DNA from: Lactarius indigo | Lineage: Eukaryota; Basidiomycota; Agaricomycetes; Russulales; Russulaceae | DNA length: 64,000 bases | Direction: 5' to 3' | Assembly (NCBI GenBank): GCA_025766275.1 | Contig: JAFKAC010000003.1 | Span: 868,001 to 932,000, forward strand | Part shown: piece by piece, positions 1 through 12,605 of the stretch | Layout: every line of letters starts with the position of its first letter | How positions within the stretch are numbered: the stretch's first letter is position 1 | Notes under the pieces: model-generated | Databases searched by the model: none | The model's input: only the letters and a program-made list of their open reading frames with translations | Told to the model about the DNA's origin: nothing | Translations under genes and position numbers: made by a program

Positions 1-762
1 TCACAGACCGATGAAAGAAGAAAAAAGGAGGAGCAGACCTTAAAGGACATGACAACGTAAGGTAATACGAGCCTAATGAGGTTATTCCGCTCGTCCGGAG
101 TCTCGAGTGCAAGTTTGTCTGCGGAATTATCAATAGAGAAGGGGAAGGAGGACTGGGATGAAAAAAAGCGCACCTGCATCCGTCATGCACCATAGAACCC
201 ACAACGCCAATGAATGCAAGGGAGTATCTCTCGGCCAGCCGTTGATGGTGTCTTGCCACAAACGTTGGTGGACAAAATTATTCGCAAATTGGTAGGCGTT
301 CGCCCACTCGAGTTGTTCCCTGTTCTTGCCATCGTTCTCGGTCAAGAGAATGAACACGGTGCGCAGAAGGTCTTCGATATCTGGAGCATTTAAGTCCCCG
401 CGACGGATACGCTTCAAGGCGACGCAATAAGATTTGAGTTGAGAGGCGAGGATGCGAGAGCGGCTGGCGAGGGTGCCGAACCTGCGGCGTGCTGCACCGA
501 CGTCGAACATGCCGAGGAATATTTTTGCGTAGAGATCATTGGAACTGGACATGTGAAATTGTGTTATAGACGTGTCTGCAGGTGCAGAGAAATGCGATGA
601 GGTGTACGGGAGGACCGAGGGCGGGTGAGAGGGCGAGTTCGAGAGCGATGCGTTCCAAGACTTCTGTGGGGACTCTGGTGAGAGGGGAAGCATTGGTCTG
701 CATGGAGAGAGAGAAGGCGGAGAGGGGGGGAGGGTGTCGGAAGGGTTGGACAGAGCAAGCAT
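1..762 (-). CDS. Conserved hypothetical protein, left end cut off by window
   Basis: The reading frame starts at the ATG on the minus strand at 762. A Pro/Ser-rich N-terminus of about 70 residues is followed by a well-behaved, mostly helical stretch (MSSSNDLYAKIFLGMF onward). The frame runs into an apparent intron near 172: donor GTGCGC after CMTDA, acceptor CCGCAG near position 119. It then continues as DKLALETPDERNNLIRLVLP to about position 40, followed by another donor-like GTCTGC and the window edge. The clean continuation across the predicted intron supports a real gene. I do not recognise the family. No signal peptide, catalytic motif or repeat is evident, and the C-terminus is missing, so length and function cannot be judged. 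Confidence 0.6.
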
Positions 763-3700
763 GGACGTTTATATGGTAATAAACATCCAGTCAATAAATT
801 ACTCTTTACTGTTCGCCTTTGGAGTCAAGCGCGCAAGGTGAGATCTCATTTATCAGGCCCTTTTTCCCAGTTCCGCCGATTTGCTGTGCTACGCGACTTA
901 AAGTAACGTATGTGTATACGTGCCCATTCTCCCACCCTTGCACGCTCGCAGGTAGTGGCTGGCACTCCCCTTCAGCTCATGTGTGTGTGAAGTCCATCGC
1001 CGACCCACAAGCGCTAGAGCACAACCCGACTTCCAGGTCTTTGGTCACTTTGTCATTTCCGTCTCACCGCCTTTCCTTTCGAATCCCCATCTCATCAAAT
1101 CCCGCCGCCAACGTCCATCTCCATCTCCATCATCGTCCGTCCCGGCCCTTTTCTTACATCCGAGCCCCGTCCAGCGGCTAGCCCTTGCCATCCCCTCTCC
1201 CCTTCCCTTTTCGCCCCATCGCCTCATCGCCCTCCATCCCTCTCTCTGATCTCACTCCGTCCGTTCCGATGAGAACCCCGTTTCCATAAATATCCACACG
1301 CCACAACACTCGGTAAATAACCTGTTGACGTAAACTTGTGTCTAGCGGTCATCGTCCACTTATGGTATCTCTGCTCCCACCCAAGGGTCCATTTCCGATC
1401 TCTTTTTTCTCCCTCACGAACTCTTCATCCTGGATAACTAGCTCCAAGAGTCTTGGACCCTCCAACATGTCATACTTACGTGCCTCTGTCCAACTACCAT
1501 CATGTCCTTTCCCACATTCCCCCTTTCTATTTTTCAAACTGTCCACGTTGTGTCGCCACCGTGCCCTTTCTGCGTTCCATTTCATATTTTCTTCAATCTT
1601 CTGTCCACCCCTGAACACTTTCGTAGCGGTGTATCTGTGTTGTAAGAAAAGCGGGTCCTTTACCGATATCAACTGGGTGCAATTTTCTCACTATCGGACC
1701 CACTTGACAAACACTTGTTCACAATCCTTCTCTGCTTCGATTTTCACGCCAAACAGTGGCTCGCTCTATGCCCAGCTTTTCACATTGTTTCTTGCCCACC
1801 TACAGCTCCACGATGGCAGTATATCCCTACACAACCTACTCGTCTCTCTCTCTCGATATCCAAGTTTCCCCATCGAGAACTGCCGTTTCGTAATTCTCGT
1901 TTCGTAAGACTACACAGCTGCGCGCTCCGTTGTCTTCAGATGATCATCATGAAGCGGCCCTGTCAGACAACCTCACTTGTTCTTGTCGCACACACTGGCA
2001 CCCCATAGTTGTTTGACTTGGTGCCGCCCACTGGGCGCCCTACTTCCGTCACCGGAGAACCTTCTGGCTTCTCCTTTTGGACGCCGATCGTGTGTGGCTT
2101 GTGGGAGGCACAGGAGCTTCATGCCCCCATTTCTATTTTTTTTTTTTCCTCACTTGATTTGAAAATTGGCTAAAGTAAACTTACCCACCCACTCCCTCAC
2201 GCCCATGTGTGCAATGGGTGACTGGCCCACCCCGATCTGACTCTCGATCCTATTCGTCCATTGTCATAGCAATCGGACTTACCACCCTTGCGCTTTGCTG
2301 CCTGACGGCTTATTGTTTCATAGCGTGCCGGCGTATCTTCCTGCCTGACTTGGCCAGCTCCCACCTCCACGTCTCGATCTCTTTCGGTTTCACAGACCGG
2401 AGCTGCATTGCCGTTATCGTCTACCTCCTCTCCTCTGCCAACTCTTCTCTGTACCGCCCCTTTTCTATCACACGTCCGTAACACTCACTTCTGTTTTGCC
2501 GCTGTCATGAAGTTTTTTCTTGCCATCGCCGCCCCATGTTGTTCCAGCGTAATGAGTCGGACCATTACGGCTATGACAAGACTTGACAGGCAAAACCTTG
2601 TAACGAAAGAAGGTCCCGTCAAGTCACCTGATAAGCGCGTCATGGCGCACCTGCTCCTACTGCGGTCTTTGTGCGTGCGTCGCGTTTGGCTCCTGAAATA
2701 GATCGATCCCGACGGGAGCAAACACGCACAGGTGCTCAAAGCAGCGCGGTTAGCTTGTGATTGGGATGCGTGGATCGATTCGATCCTGGGCGCTTGTTCG
2801 TGTGGCGTTTGCCGAAACCCTTGTATTATTTTTTCGATTCGTTGTGTCTACCCGCGGGGGTACTGGCAAGATTTCCTGTCCTGATCATCGGTTAGTTAGC
2901 ACTTTTTTCGAATTGGAAGCATGTCGTGGGTCTTGCATCCCAAAGCTGTTCACGATGAATGCGAGCACTGGCAAGCACGTACGATTTGGAGTAAGCTTCT
3001 TCTTTCCCGTGTCGCCGCCGTGTATGCGCGCTACTGGGTCAAGCTATCCCCCTTCCTCGTTTGTGTCCCTACTGGCGCGCAACCGATGGGTGTTTGCGAT
3101 AACGTCCAGGGTGCCGTGTTTCCCCCGCAACAGCCGTGAAATGGCACCGGTAGTCGACCTTACGTTTTCCCTCTGCCACCTCGCGGCACCGTACGTAGAG
3201 TGCGATGCTTCTGATAGCTCCTGGCGCACTCCCCGTCGGCTGTTCTTGACACCGTGCTTATGCGCATAGGGGTCTTCGTGAGCTTATCAGATGTGCCCTT
3301 CTGAAAGGGTGGCATACTGGCATAGACCGAATCTGAGGCGCTGAGCGTCTGCACCATACGATCGGGACTTCTCTTCTGATATAATTCGTGTGTACTATAT
3401 AGAGGGAGCTCTCGTTCCATTCGCCTCTCACACTGCGCCTAAGTTAGTGAGACGCCCGGCTAGCCCATAGATCTGATCTTGATCTTTTGCCTCTCCGCCT
3501 TGCGGTGTTCGTCTCCGGGCTGCGTTGAGGCATTGACGCGGTGTCGTACTCCTCTTTGTAAACTGTCGCTTCACACCACCACACTACCGTGCCGTTGACC
3601 GCCGGCCTGCTTCAGTCTGCTGCATCGCCTCTTTTTGCACACTGAGTCGGACCACTACGTCCTATTGCATATAGTGTATCCGCTGTTAGTGTGTCCACCC

Positions 3701-4262
3701 ATCACACGTCACGCAAAGAAAGGCGTTCTGATCCCACACCCCATATTCCGATGGGATCACACATTCATTTATTAGGAATGAGGGCGCCGAAACTGTGAGT
3801 TCCCAGCTCGACTCGCTTCTGTGGGCGTTTGCTTTCGCTCAGCATCTGTGATTCGATCTCATTTTGATCGGTTACAGCTCCTGACGATCCATTCTTTTAT
3901 GAATCATGAATTCATATTGGCGTCACAAGACTCTCCCTCCCAGGGTTCTGCCTCGAGCTGTTCTGTTCTGTTCATCAATTTTTATATACACCACGTCTGG
4001 TGTTCAGACTGGACCAGTATTTCATCATCGATATAGCTCATTGGAGCCGCATGCTCGCATGATCATCTGGCAGGGCGAGCCCAATGTCTTCTACCATTCC
4101 AAACTCGGCATTCTGTCAAAAACGTTGCTCATATCTTCTAGAAGTGTCCGTCGAAGAACGGAAAGTTGCCAAATGTGATTGCGTGAAATATCCAGATTTG
4201 GTGAGTCGGTTGCTCAAACGGGCCCACAGGTTGAACACCTTGGCCGCATACACGCGGGTTGG
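763..4262. other. Long pyrimidine-rich region without a convincing gene
   Basis: About 3.5 kb between the divergent unknown gene (minus, start 762) and the PUF gene (plus, start 4338). On the plus strand it is conspicuously C/T-rich from about 1030 to 2500 (many CCCTTTCC and TCTCTC tracts). The open frames here are low-complexity Pro/Ser/Leu/Phe translations caused by the base bias and show no domain. It may hold promoter DNA, 5' UTR exons or introns of the PUF gene, or a non-coding RNA; none can be shown from sequence alone. Confidence 0.5.
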
Positions 4263-4270
4263 TATAAAAG
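4263..4270 (+). promoter_or_regulatory. TATA-like box upstream of the PUF gene
   Basis: TATAAAAG lies 75 nt upstream of the chosen ATG at 4338 and is followed by a pyrimidine-rich leader (CACTTTCTTACACCC), a common arrangement in fungal promoters. Assignment is by sequence and position only. Confidence 0.4.
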
Positions 4271-4337
4271 GTTGTATCGTCCTACAGTCACTTTCTTACA
4301 CCCACACCCACCTTCGCATTCATTCGGTTGGTGTTAT

Positions 4338-6957
4338 GGGATCGTCTCAGCCATTCATCCCAGTTTTGAAGGACATTCCCCATCCGTCGCGCAGTTTGTC
4401 GTCTTCCATATGGGCACCTCAACCCCACCCCACCGAGGCGTCCTGGCAAAAGGCCATTACCTCTTTTTCACAGAGCGCCGAAGATAAGTCTAGGATGAGG
4501 CCTGACGATAAACGCGGTCCCATGTTTACGGCCCCAGACAGAGACGAGGATGTCTTCGGTCCGATAGATTTTCTTTGCGCAGACACTAAAAAAGATGTTG
4601 GGGCCATTGGCGACGGTAGGAAAAGGGCTAGCCCTGATACCGTAAATAACGTGAACTCTATCTTTTGAATCTTGTTCGTGGCTGTAGGCTCACGAAGCTT
4701 GACCCCAGCACATCGAACAGCTTCTTCGTGCACTAGACCTAAACTCTCCTATCCCCTTTGCGCACCCCCCGCCTCCTGGATTGCTCACTAACACCTCGCC
4801 TGACCTGTCCCCCATTTCTGCGACATCTTCCTTGATGACGCCAACCGACTCGCCCGCGAAGTCTTCCTGTCTCAAGATCGACATGCCTTATGATTATCAC
4901 CCTTCTGTCACTTCTCCCCAGGGTCTGCAGTTGCAAACAGGAGCATACCGTCCCCAAGACATATTCTCCGCCCAATCGTCTCGTTTTCCGGTCCCTCAGC
5001 ATTCTCACCCTTATCAACCGCAAGACGTATTTCCTTTCTATGAATCTTTCTCTGAAAGACCAGCCCTTTCTCCTACATTTCCAATTTCCGGTTCAATGCA
5101 CGCTGGCGATCGGCGCATCCTCCCAGATTTGCCTTGGTACTCTGATAGAATGCAGCCTTCCACCGATTGGCTGCGCCCGGATGATTGTGTGAGGGACCAC
5201 AGCTCTGGTCTCGTCGCCGAAGAGCCTAGTATTCCCCCCCAGAAGGCTGTCCCATCGTCGCCACAGGGTCCACAGGGTGTGCTGCAGGGAAACGAGGCAA
5301 TTACTTTCTCGCATCTTCGTTCAAGGGCTTTACTAATGGATTGCCTTAGCCAATCAATTTTCTTTCGCTCTTACATCCTTCCTCGTCTCCACCGTACCAC
5401 CTCTTTGTCTCGCGCATTATCAAGTCATCGGACCAACAAGCATCTATATTTCTTCAGCAGAAGCTGAAGATCGCTGACTCTGCAGAGCGTGCCAAGATCA
5501 TCGACGCTATATGTGCAAGAGGGTTCGAGATGATGGCTCACCGGTAATTATATCCGTATAAGGCATACGCCTGATCTGCCTGACTTGCCTTTATGGTAGT
5601 TTCGGTAACTGGGCCGTCCAAAGGTGCCTGGAAGCGGCTTCTACCATCGATGAGAGGCGAAAGATCGTTCAGTGCATGAGGTCTGTTTCGTATTTGGTAG
5701 CCACCGTGCCAGCGATACTGAAACAAGTTCCGCGTCGTATAGGGGTCGCATCGTCGAGCTTGCGTGTAATTGTTACGGTTGCCACGTCCTCCAAAAGGCT
5801 TTAGACTGTGAGGAGGAGGTCCGCCTGCTCATTGTTTCCGAGCTCTTGCTCGGAGACCCTGCACAGACGCTTGTAAATAAGCATGCATCCCACGTTTGGA
5901 GCAAGGTACTTTCCTACAGTTATCTGAGGTTTTAACGTTATTAAAAACTTCAGCAGATTATGGAACTGAGCTGGACACCTCCCGCACCGCCAATCTTTAC
6001 ATAGTACGTTTTTTCCTCTTGTGGTGATGGTACTCTGATGGCGTCCTTATTTCTCAGCGTAAATAAATCCCTGAAGGGGAAATGGGCCTCGCTCGCTTGT
6101 CACGAGACCGGGTCACTCGTAGTGCAGGTAGGATCATGTGCACTCATATTCTCTTGGAGTTTTCTGATGTTGGCCCAGCATGCCTTCGAAAACCTAGAAG
6201 AGTCTGCCAAGGACGGTATTGTCGACGAACTGCTCAACCAGGGTTCTGCCGTCTTCGGCGAGGTTGCCAAAAACCAATGGGGTTCCTACTGCATCCAGCA
6301 CAGTACGCATACCGTGTTTACCCTCGGACAACTACTCATTAGTCACTCACCCCATTCAGTCCTTGAGCATGGTTCCGCTAAGCATCGTCAAATGGCACTG
6401 GACCATCTTGTCTCCGGGCTTCTCGAATTTGCTACAAACGAGCAGGGATCGAAATCCGTTACAAAGGCGCTCAAGGAGGGTGGAAAAGAGACTCTCGACA
6501 GGTTTGTGAAACGTATGGCGGAATCAACGAAAGGGTAAGGGTATATCGGTCGCCTCCCACGTCAGTCAGGGGCACGCTCTTACACATCGGTTTACAGAGG
6601 CCGCAGGGCCATAATTGTTGATTTGGCATTGTCGGTTACGGGAAGCCAGCTGATCGCGTCTGTCCTTCCGAATGTCTGTTTGATCCCCCCATGTAACTCA
6701 GGACCCTGATATCGAACCCTCTCCAGGTCGACAAGGATCAACGCACGCTGTTGTATGAGTCGATCCGTGGGCATATTGTTACTCTCCGCGGTTGTAAGAC
6801 GGGCTCGAAGGTCATTTGGTTATTGTGAGTCATGTGACCGCCTCGAATTGTTTTGCTCATTCACAACATGCACAGTGACAGAATGGTGGGTCTTGCAGCT
6901 TATCAATTAAAGGGCCACACTTCTGACATTCTACAGCGCGCTTACTACGGCTATTAA
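4338..6957 (+). CDS. Pumilio/PUF-family RNA-binding protein
   Basis: PUF proteins bind 3' UTR elements in the cytoplasm and repress or destabilise mRNAs. The start at 4338 (MGSSQPFIPVL) opens a disordered Ser/Pro/Gln-rich N-terminal region. Exons read 4338-4641, 4709-5278 (HIEQLLRALDL...), 5350-5542 (PINFLSLLHPSSSPPYHLF) and 5600 onward. PUM repeats include FGNWAVQRCLEAA, NCYGCHVLQKALDCE, HETGSLVVQHAFE, NQWGSYCIQHILEHG, NEQGSKSVTKALKEG and GCKTGSKVIWLFDRM. The ending DRMRAYYGY across two short 3' introns (stop 6955-6957) matches fungal PUF proteins. One repeat (HASHVWSKIM) is divergent. About six repeats are plain; eight would be canonical. At least eight introns were inferred from GT/AG and frame, and some boundaries could be off by a few bases. 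Confidence 0.88.
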
Positions 6958-7493
6958 ATAAGAACCCAAGCAAAAATCTGACAATCGGAAATCGTGATAT
7001 TTCTTCAACTCAACTTTATCTCACCTGGCGCTCATCACCATCTGGGCCCCTGCAATATTTCAAAGGGCAAACAAATCAGCATCGACTTTCAACAACGCAA
7101 AAAATACGGAATGTATCAAGTCCCAAATATCTCCTGTCATTAAGTTTTACATACGCCCATTATCTGTCGCAACACCATGCAAAACCCATCGCATATAATC
7201 TCATACAAGCAGTAATTCTGCTACTATCTGCACCATTTTCTCGTTTCACTCCATCGACATTGAGATCTCCGCATCTGGCTGCACTTTTGCCAATACTTTT
7301 GCATTCGCTTACATCTGATATCTGTCCGAACTGTTTCCGCTCCGCCTGCACTGTTAAAACGTGACTTGTCATAACGTTATCAAAATTAAAATATTTGTTT
7401 GGCGGATATAGACGCCAAAAAAGTCAGCCGTGATCAGCCGAGAACCAGTGCGGAGTACGGAACTACGCCTTGGTTTCTTCCCTCAACCACGAC
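6958..7493. other. Intergenic, no gene seen
   Basis: Between the PUF stop and the carboxypeptidase start. AT-richer than the flanking exons. No coding exon or RNA gene was recognised; it presumably holds the PUF 3' UTR and the carboxypeptidase promoter. Confidence 0.5.
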
Positions 7494-9502
7494 ATGAGGG
7501 CGTTATCTCTCCTACCTCTGCTTTATATCTCTACTGCCCTTGCAGCGCCAGGACGTGATCACGACGTGCAAGTGGTCCTTGGTGAATCCGCGGCGCTCGT
7601 TGATACTGTACACGAAGGTCTCGCTTATGTTCCTGAACCTGTCGTTCCAAACGGTGGGAATTCCTTGCCAGAGGACAAGGTGGAAACCTGGTCTGAGGAA
7701 GGAAGGGAGTTTGTAAAGCAGAATGGCCTCGTGTGTATGTGTTTCGCAGCTTTGACGTTGCTATCAACTCAGCCCATTACGTTCTAAAATGAAGTCGAGC
7801 TGGTCAAGCACTCGGCCTTCCCCAACCACCAACTCAGGATAAGGGAGCCCAATCTTTGTGAGCCGTCGGTTCAACAATACTCTGGCTACCTCGACGTTAC
7901 AGAGGGAAAGCACCTGTTCTTCTGGTTCGTCATAATATTACTCCCTTGAGCCGAGATCCATACCTTGACCTTAGGTTTTTCGAGTCGAGGAGCAATCCAA
8001 GCAAGGACCCTCTCGTTCTTTGGCTCAACGGTGGCCCTGGGTGTAGCTCCAGCACAGGTCTACTGTTTGAACTTGGTCCATGCCTCATCACCGACAAGGG
8101 AAGGAACACAACATTCAACCCCCATTCCTGGAACGAGCGCGCAAACATCATTTTCCTTGACCAGCCCGTTGGTGTTGGCTATTCTTATTCTTCCGACGGA
8201 TCGACCGTAAACACGAGCCCGGCTGCTGGTTTGGATGTCTACGCATTCCTTGAGCTATTCGTCACCCGCTTCCATAAGTACGCACGCCTCCCCTTCCACA
8301 TCGCAGCGGAGAGTTATGGTGGTACGTACGCTCCAAACATCGCGTCCGTCGTCTACAAGAAGAACAAGGAACTCGCCGCCGCGCCAAACCCGAAGTTGGC
8401 TAAGATCAACCTTGCCTCAGTCATCCTTGCGAACGGCATCACAGACCCATACATCCAGATGGCCTCTGTTCCTGACTATGCTTGCGATGGCCCATACCCG
8501 GTTTATGACGATCCTGAGGGTCCGCAGTGTGTGGCGCTACGCACAAAAGTACCCACATGCCAACGCCTCATCAAGTCGTGCTATGATTTTAACTCGCGCC
8601 TAACTTGCGTGCCAGCGGCTTTGTACTGTTGGAGCCAACTCTTTGGCCCTCTTCAGCGTGAGTGTTCATCCCATAACCACCAGATATGCAACTGAGAATC
8701 ATACTTAAGAGACCGGCTTGAACTTATATGACGTACGCCAAAAGTGCGACCGGTCCGAGGACGCTGACGGGCCACTTTGCTACAAGGAGATCGGTTGGAC
8801 CGAAACCTGGTTAAATGATCCGAAGACGAAGGCGGCGCTAGGCGCGGACCCGTCCAAGACGTTTGAGGCATGCAATATGAAGATTAACGAGGCGTTCATG
8901 TACCAGGGTGATAGCATGCACAACAGCGCTGCCCTTCTTCCAGAACTAATCAATGACGGTATTCGTCTCCTTGTGTATGCTGGCAATGCCGGTGAGTTTT
9001 TTTCTTTTCTTTTTCGCAGCACAAGGCCTAATCGCTGACTCTTGGCTGATCAGACATGGTGTGCAACTATATTGTGCGTCTGAAAGGAGCTCCCCTATCG
9101 GCTGAACGGTTGTTGCTAATCATCTCCTTTAGGGAAACGAGGGCTGGGTCGAGAATCTTGAACACAAGTTCCACAAAGAATTCAAGTCAGCACCGTCTAT
9201 TCAGTGGGTGATCGAACGCTCCGGTCGTGTTGCTGGTGAGGTTCGCACGGCCGGCGGAGGCGGTTTTGGTGCTGGCAATGTGACCTTTGTGAACGTATAC
9301 GAAGCCGGGTTTGTCATTCACACGGAGGCCCAAATTCCCTGAGCTAATTGGATCGCTTTCTATAGTCACATGGTACCTCATGACCAACCTGAGGCGGCAT
9401 TGGTAAGTTCTTCGATACCTTGACAAAAGCGACCCCGCTCACCTAGTCCAAAAGGACATGTTCACGAGGTGGATATTTGATGCATCTCTTACTCTGAACT
9501 GA
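7494..9502 (+). CDS. Serine carboxypeptidase (peptidase S10, carboxypeptidase Y-like)
   Basis: Removes C-terminal residues from peptides in the vacuole or outside the cell. The ATG at 7494 gives a clear signal peptide ([19 protein letters not shown]); the codon at 7470 is TTG, so it is not a start. A propeptide-like stretch follows, then the S10 core: [31 protein letters not shown], the nucleophile motif [10 protein letters not shown], the acid region YAGNADMVCNYIGNEGW and the histidine motif GHMVPHDQP. The catalytic Asp is the second acidic position (NAD); the preceding D of yeast CPY is N here, as in many relatives. The stop at 9500-9502 follows FDASLTLN. Introns lie near 7733-7795, 7925-7974 and 8658-8709, plus several short ones after 8990. 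Length fits the family (about 500 residues). Confidence 0.93.
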
Positions 9503-12500
9503 GATTCTATCCGGGGTTTTCTTCGAGATAAAGTCTGATCAGACCTTACGGTTTGACACAATTTCTTTTGTAGTTTCTGTTTGTATCCATATCGAATAAA
9601 TCTTCCAGCCCTGCTGCGCAGCCTCGGTTTCTCTCACGCACTCACTTAGCCGCCACGGCTCACCCAGAAAGCCGAGAAAAAAAAGAGCGCCCTGTGCCTC
9701 ATGAATGTGTTGTGTGATCGACGAGATGCCCTCGACCGCATGCTCGGACTCGGACATACTTCGACCTCCATCTCAACGAGACAGAACTAACTCTCGGTGA
9801 TTATGACCTTCTTATGCCGTATAAACCCCGCCAGAACAACTACCGGGTTTTCGCGATATCCTCCGCGGCGTACACGCGTTGCGACGGTCCAAGAATGAAT
9901 GAAAATATTGCCTGGTTTAGTCCGGTTTTCCGGTAGATTTTAGCGCCGTCAAATAGAGCACATAAGCGCCCTGTGCATGTGATAGGTCCTTCATAAAAGG
10001 CCCAATCAAGGTAAGCAGCAGCGGACTATACTTTTTCAGGTTCAAGTATTCATCGGTGCCTGAAATGCCGCCTCTTCTAAACACGAACGCTGGACGCTGC
10101 GTGTATGCGTGCAACCCCCTCGAGGACAACAACTGAATTAATTACGTGACTGGACGGACCGATGACCGGTTCTGACGAAAGAAACGCTGCAAATGGTATG
10201 ATATACTCGATCCATGAAAGATCAAAAGCAAGCCCTTACTCGACTCGGCTACAAAGAAGAACTTCGCGGGTTGTCCCTGTCGTCGTGCCGGAGTATGATA
10301 GGACGTGACGATTACCTACGAGGCCCATACCTGGGGGTTCTACTGCGCAAACCCCGGTATCCGCCGCCTGACTCCACCATTGAGTTTTTGCTGTTGCCTC
10401 GTTGCAGATGAAAACTCAAGATTTAGCCTGGTATTAGTGATCGTGCATCGAAAGAACACCTTATCTTCTGTCTAGATCCTCCCGGGTGCAACCAAAACAA
10501 AAGGACCTCTGATGGATCTATTAGCCAAGCGCCTGTGATTACAATTTACAAGATAGATAACGGGTTGTTTATATCCTTACTCTCTAGCGGGTGACTGGGC
10601 GCATTGATATCGAAAACAGGCTTCACGTGCCCGCGCAACAAGGAACAGACTTTTCCCTGTTCGAAGAAGAATACCTGAAGTCGAATTCCCGCTACAGTAT
10701 GCCAACCAAACCTACGTACACAGGCACATAGTTCTCTTTTAACGCCCACAAGTATGGACTCCGTAGTGCGAAAAGGCCCACGCGGTGTAGCGATTGGGAA
10801 TAATCCATGTTCTTTTTTTATCAGCTACCTTCTTCCTTGACACCATTTTTACTCTTTGATATTCAGATGCTTCCGGCGGATCATACACGAGTACGGCGCA
10901 TGTTCCACTACGGACAACGCAATGTCGCCGTAATCGTGATCGAAAACTGTGTGCGCTGACCATGAGGAAGATGGGGGCGTATTGATCAGAGAAGTGCGAG
11001 GACTCGGACCCCTTGCCGCTCTGAGTAGGTAGTCAATGGCGCCGTAACTTACCCCCCAGTATACTGGTCAGCGCTGCATTTTGGCGTTTCGCTGGCTTGT
11101 CCCTGCTCCTGGGTGCCAAAAATACCCCCCTCTCCCTCCCCCCTCTTCTCCCCCCCGGAGCTGGGCAGACATTAGTCTACGTCTGTCGGTTTCCAAGCGA
11201 GCGAAAAGGCTCTTTGACAAGCATTCTGACAGCTAACATACATACATCCACGGCTCTCAGGTCCCCGTTTCCACCTCCCCCCCTTCCTGCATCCGAATTG
11301 AACATGGAGCCACAGCGGGAGCAAAGTTTTTTTGCGAGTCACGGGGCATCTCTGCACATGGCTTGGTCCTTCTTCTGGGAAAACCATTTTTTTGCGAGCG
11401 ACCGCCACTCGGGCTTCTCCTGATACGCTTTTTCAGGGCGCGGGGCCAATCCCCTGCCCAGGCACTCGTATCTACTGTACCCCCATCGCTCGAGCGCGGG
11501 TCACCCATCCGTGATGTTCTCGATTGTCTTCCGCCGAAATTCGCGAGGAAGGGCCAAGCGGCGGTGGCGTGCGCGCCAACAGTGGACATGCCTGTAAATC
11601 CGACACCGAAAAATGTCTTCGGGCCGTGGACAGAACTTTATTCGGCCTAGCAATGGAAGTGTCTCTCTCAGGGTCAGACCCACGCCTGGGTCTGAAACAT
11701 GCGACGGGGACTAACGAACTTCGCGTCAAAGAAGTTTGGTCTGCAGAACGGAACAAGTTATCGATGACGCTCAAAGGTTTTTTCCACTTTTCAGGCGAAC
11801 GGTTAGTACCAATGGAAGCGAACTGGAGTAAGTACACGCCCCCGGGTTTACGGTGACTGTGACGCTGGACTGGCTCGTGACCGACGGTGTACTCGAACAT
11901 TGGCTAGGCCACTCAACATAAGCGCACTTCCTTGCGGTGGCGTAGGCCCCTCGTCAGGTGTGTGGCACGGGCCCAGCGCATCGTGACATCTGGACCCTCT
12001 AATGTCCTCACACGGCCGCTCCATTGGTCCAGGCCCGTATTTGTGGGCATCAGCGCGAGTCCCCCAAGTCAATGCCCGCCGTTCGAAGAGACACGTGAAT
12101 ATGAACTTGTTTCCCAAAACAGCGGCGGCGATCACGAACTAGACGTGATGGGGAATGACGGCTGCTGAAGGAGAAGATTGTGCCAGTGGGTGGGCGCTAC
12201 GAAGATTGAACCCTTGACGACGTAAGTTTACAGCAGTCTTGGTGATCGCGAGGTTTCGTCCCGCGCAACGTGGGCCAGTCGTCCAATGCTAGAGTTCCTT
12301 TCGCTATGGGGTGTTAGCAAGCATGTGGGTACAGAGCGGAGTTCCCTCCTGCCTTCCCCCTCATCCCCCGTTTTGATTTTCTTGCGTCTCAAGCTTATTT
12401 CTGCATCCTACTACGGTTTAGGATGTCTAGCCCCACGGTCTAGAGCATTTTAGGTGTGTTTCCTACTCTTATACTACTGTGAGGTCATCGTACGGGCCGA

Positions 12501-12605
12501 CTTGAGCATTCTGCGTTGCCCGATACTAACAAATTCCTCCATTATCCGCGCCCTATGCTGCCACGACAGACTCGGCCCCGACGTTTATCGTAACGTGGGA
12601 TGCTG
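9503..12605. other. 3.1 kb gene-poor stretch
   Basis: No complete gene is recognised between the carboxypeptidase stop and the kinase stop. It contains a short amino-acid-permease-like fragment (10214-10267), pyrimidine-rich tracts around 11100-11290, and short frames on both strands near 11470-11900 that resemble nothing known. Some frames there overlap on both strands, which suggests base bias rather than coding. Confidence 0.5.
10214..10267 (+). pseudogene. Possible fragment of an amino-acid/GABA permease N-terminus
   Basis: An ATG-initiated 18-codon stretch (MKDQKQALTRLGYKEELR) resembles the conserved cytosolic N-terminus of fungal APC-family amino-acid permeases (typically D-x-QALARLGYKQEF-R). 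What follows lacks the expected first membrane segment in any frame for over 1 kb, so this looks like a relic or a chance match, not a working gene. The match is short, so confidence is low. Confidence 0.3.

Noticed and set aside
819..1249. Open frames on plus and minus strands in the pyrimidine-rich region
   Set aside because: Low-complexity Pro/Ser-rich translations caused by C/T bias, with overlapping frames on both strands and no domain.
8960..9070. Loss of the catalytic aspartate in the carboxypeptidase (YAGNAD)
   Set aside because: The catalytic Asp corresponds to the second acidic residue, which is present; the first position varies in active relatives.
12180..12290. tRNA gene on the minus strand
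   Set aside because: A GTTCAAT-like T-loop and a CTGTAAA anticodon-like loop exist, but the T-stem and acceptor stem do not pair properly and no cloverleaf can be drawn.
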